NCBI GenBank assembly: GCA_965651535.1
Contig: CBFGSX010000013.1
Span: 1 to 20,748 of the forward strand
Length of the DNA: 20,748 nt
Source of the DNA: JAQGJA01 sp965651535
GTDB taxonomy: Bacteria; Pseudomonadota; Alphaproteobacteria; Micavibrionales; SZUA-601
Reading direction: 5' to 3'
Within the stretch, counting starts at the first letter, position 1; the number at the start of each line of letters is the position of its first letter. Shown here piece by piece: positions 20,518-20,748 of this stretch. A program made the position numbers and the translations under genes. The notes under the pieces were generated by a model. That model ran no database searches, was not told the origin of the DNA, and saw nothing but the letters and a program-made list of their open reading frames with translations.

Positions 20518-20748
20518 ATGTCCGAAGATAGCGGATTCTCCAATAGTTTTTCCGATGCAATCAGCGGCTTTGCGTCCGATATCGGTGCAGCGTTGGGCGA
20601 TCTGGCCGATAACATGGTTTCGGCTTTTGACGGTAATGGTCGCGATGTTTGTGTGCCGCCACCCGCACCGCAGCCGGTCATGGCCGCGCGAAACGATCTG
20701 ATGACGAGTTATTTCGATCAGCCGCTGTGGAAAACGCACAGCTTCTAA
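20518..20748 (+). CDS. Small acidic hypothetical protein, 76 residues
   Basis: I recognise no family. ATG 20518 follows AGAGG at 7 nt and a promoter-like pair with a perfect TATAAT. The N-terminal two thirds (SEDSGFSNSFSDAISGFASDIGAALGDLADNMVSAF) is acidic and could form an amphipathic helix; then come a single cysteine and a proline-rich stretch VCVPPPAPQP, and an aromatic tail YFDQPLWKTHSF. There is no signal peptide. The stop codon is the last three bases of the window, so the gene is complete. It is divergent from fbaA. Function unknown. Confidence 0.65.
   Translation: MSEDSGFSNSFSDAISGFASDIGAALGDLADNMVSAFDGNGRDVCVPPPAPQPVMAARNDLMTSYFDQPLWKTHSF

Overview
The window looks like chromosomal DNA of a moderately GC-rich alphaproteobacterium. 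The evidence is a protein strongly resembling FzlA (an FtsZ-binding GST-like protein confined to this class), an alphaproteobacterial-type DnaQ and UvrD, a YqgE/AlgH protein, and dense packing with many small intergenic hairpins. The genus cannot be fixed from the sequence. The first ~1.05 kb and the gene at 13606-14328 are visibly more AT-rich than the rest and carry only unrecognised proteins.

Layout. 1-1056: the tail of an unknown gene, then two small genes that look like diverged tandem copies of each other, separated by a hairpin and a good sigma70-like promoter. 1060-2295: divergent exported proteins (a Rap1a/Tai-like small protein and a DUF3108 protein). 2305-2985: dnaQ, convergent with the DUF3108 gene; both stop codons sit in the two arms of one terminator hairpin. 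3090-4178: a diguanylate cyclase. 4208-4617: a small GIY-YIG nuclease gene between exact 28-bp direct copies of a REP-like hairpin. 4641-9584: uvrD, prmA and an M24 aminopeptidase P, with hairpin repeats between uvrD and prmA and a palindromic segment apparently inserted in frame inside uvrD. 9604-9663: a second REP doublet. 9676-11289: an RmlC-like protein lacking the family's catalytic residues, a 63-residue protein and YqgE. 11341-13563: a periplasmic YceI protein, then fzlA and an atypical SDR with near-abutting ends. 13606-14328: an orphan gene.

The right third runs on the minus strand in transcription order: fbaA (class II aldolase), a GT4 glycosyltransferase, an 812-residue protein with two degenerate GGDEF domains, and a soluble PAS histidine kinase. 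The last two are 53 bp apart and probably form a signalling pair. A small acidic orphan protein is divergent from fbaA and ends at the window edge.

The most interesting items are the degenerate-GGDEF/histidine-kinase pair, the REP-flanked GIY-YIG unit, the palindromic insertion in uvrD, and the RmlC-fold protein without its active site. No tRNA, rRNA, CRISPR array, transposase or phage gene was recognised.
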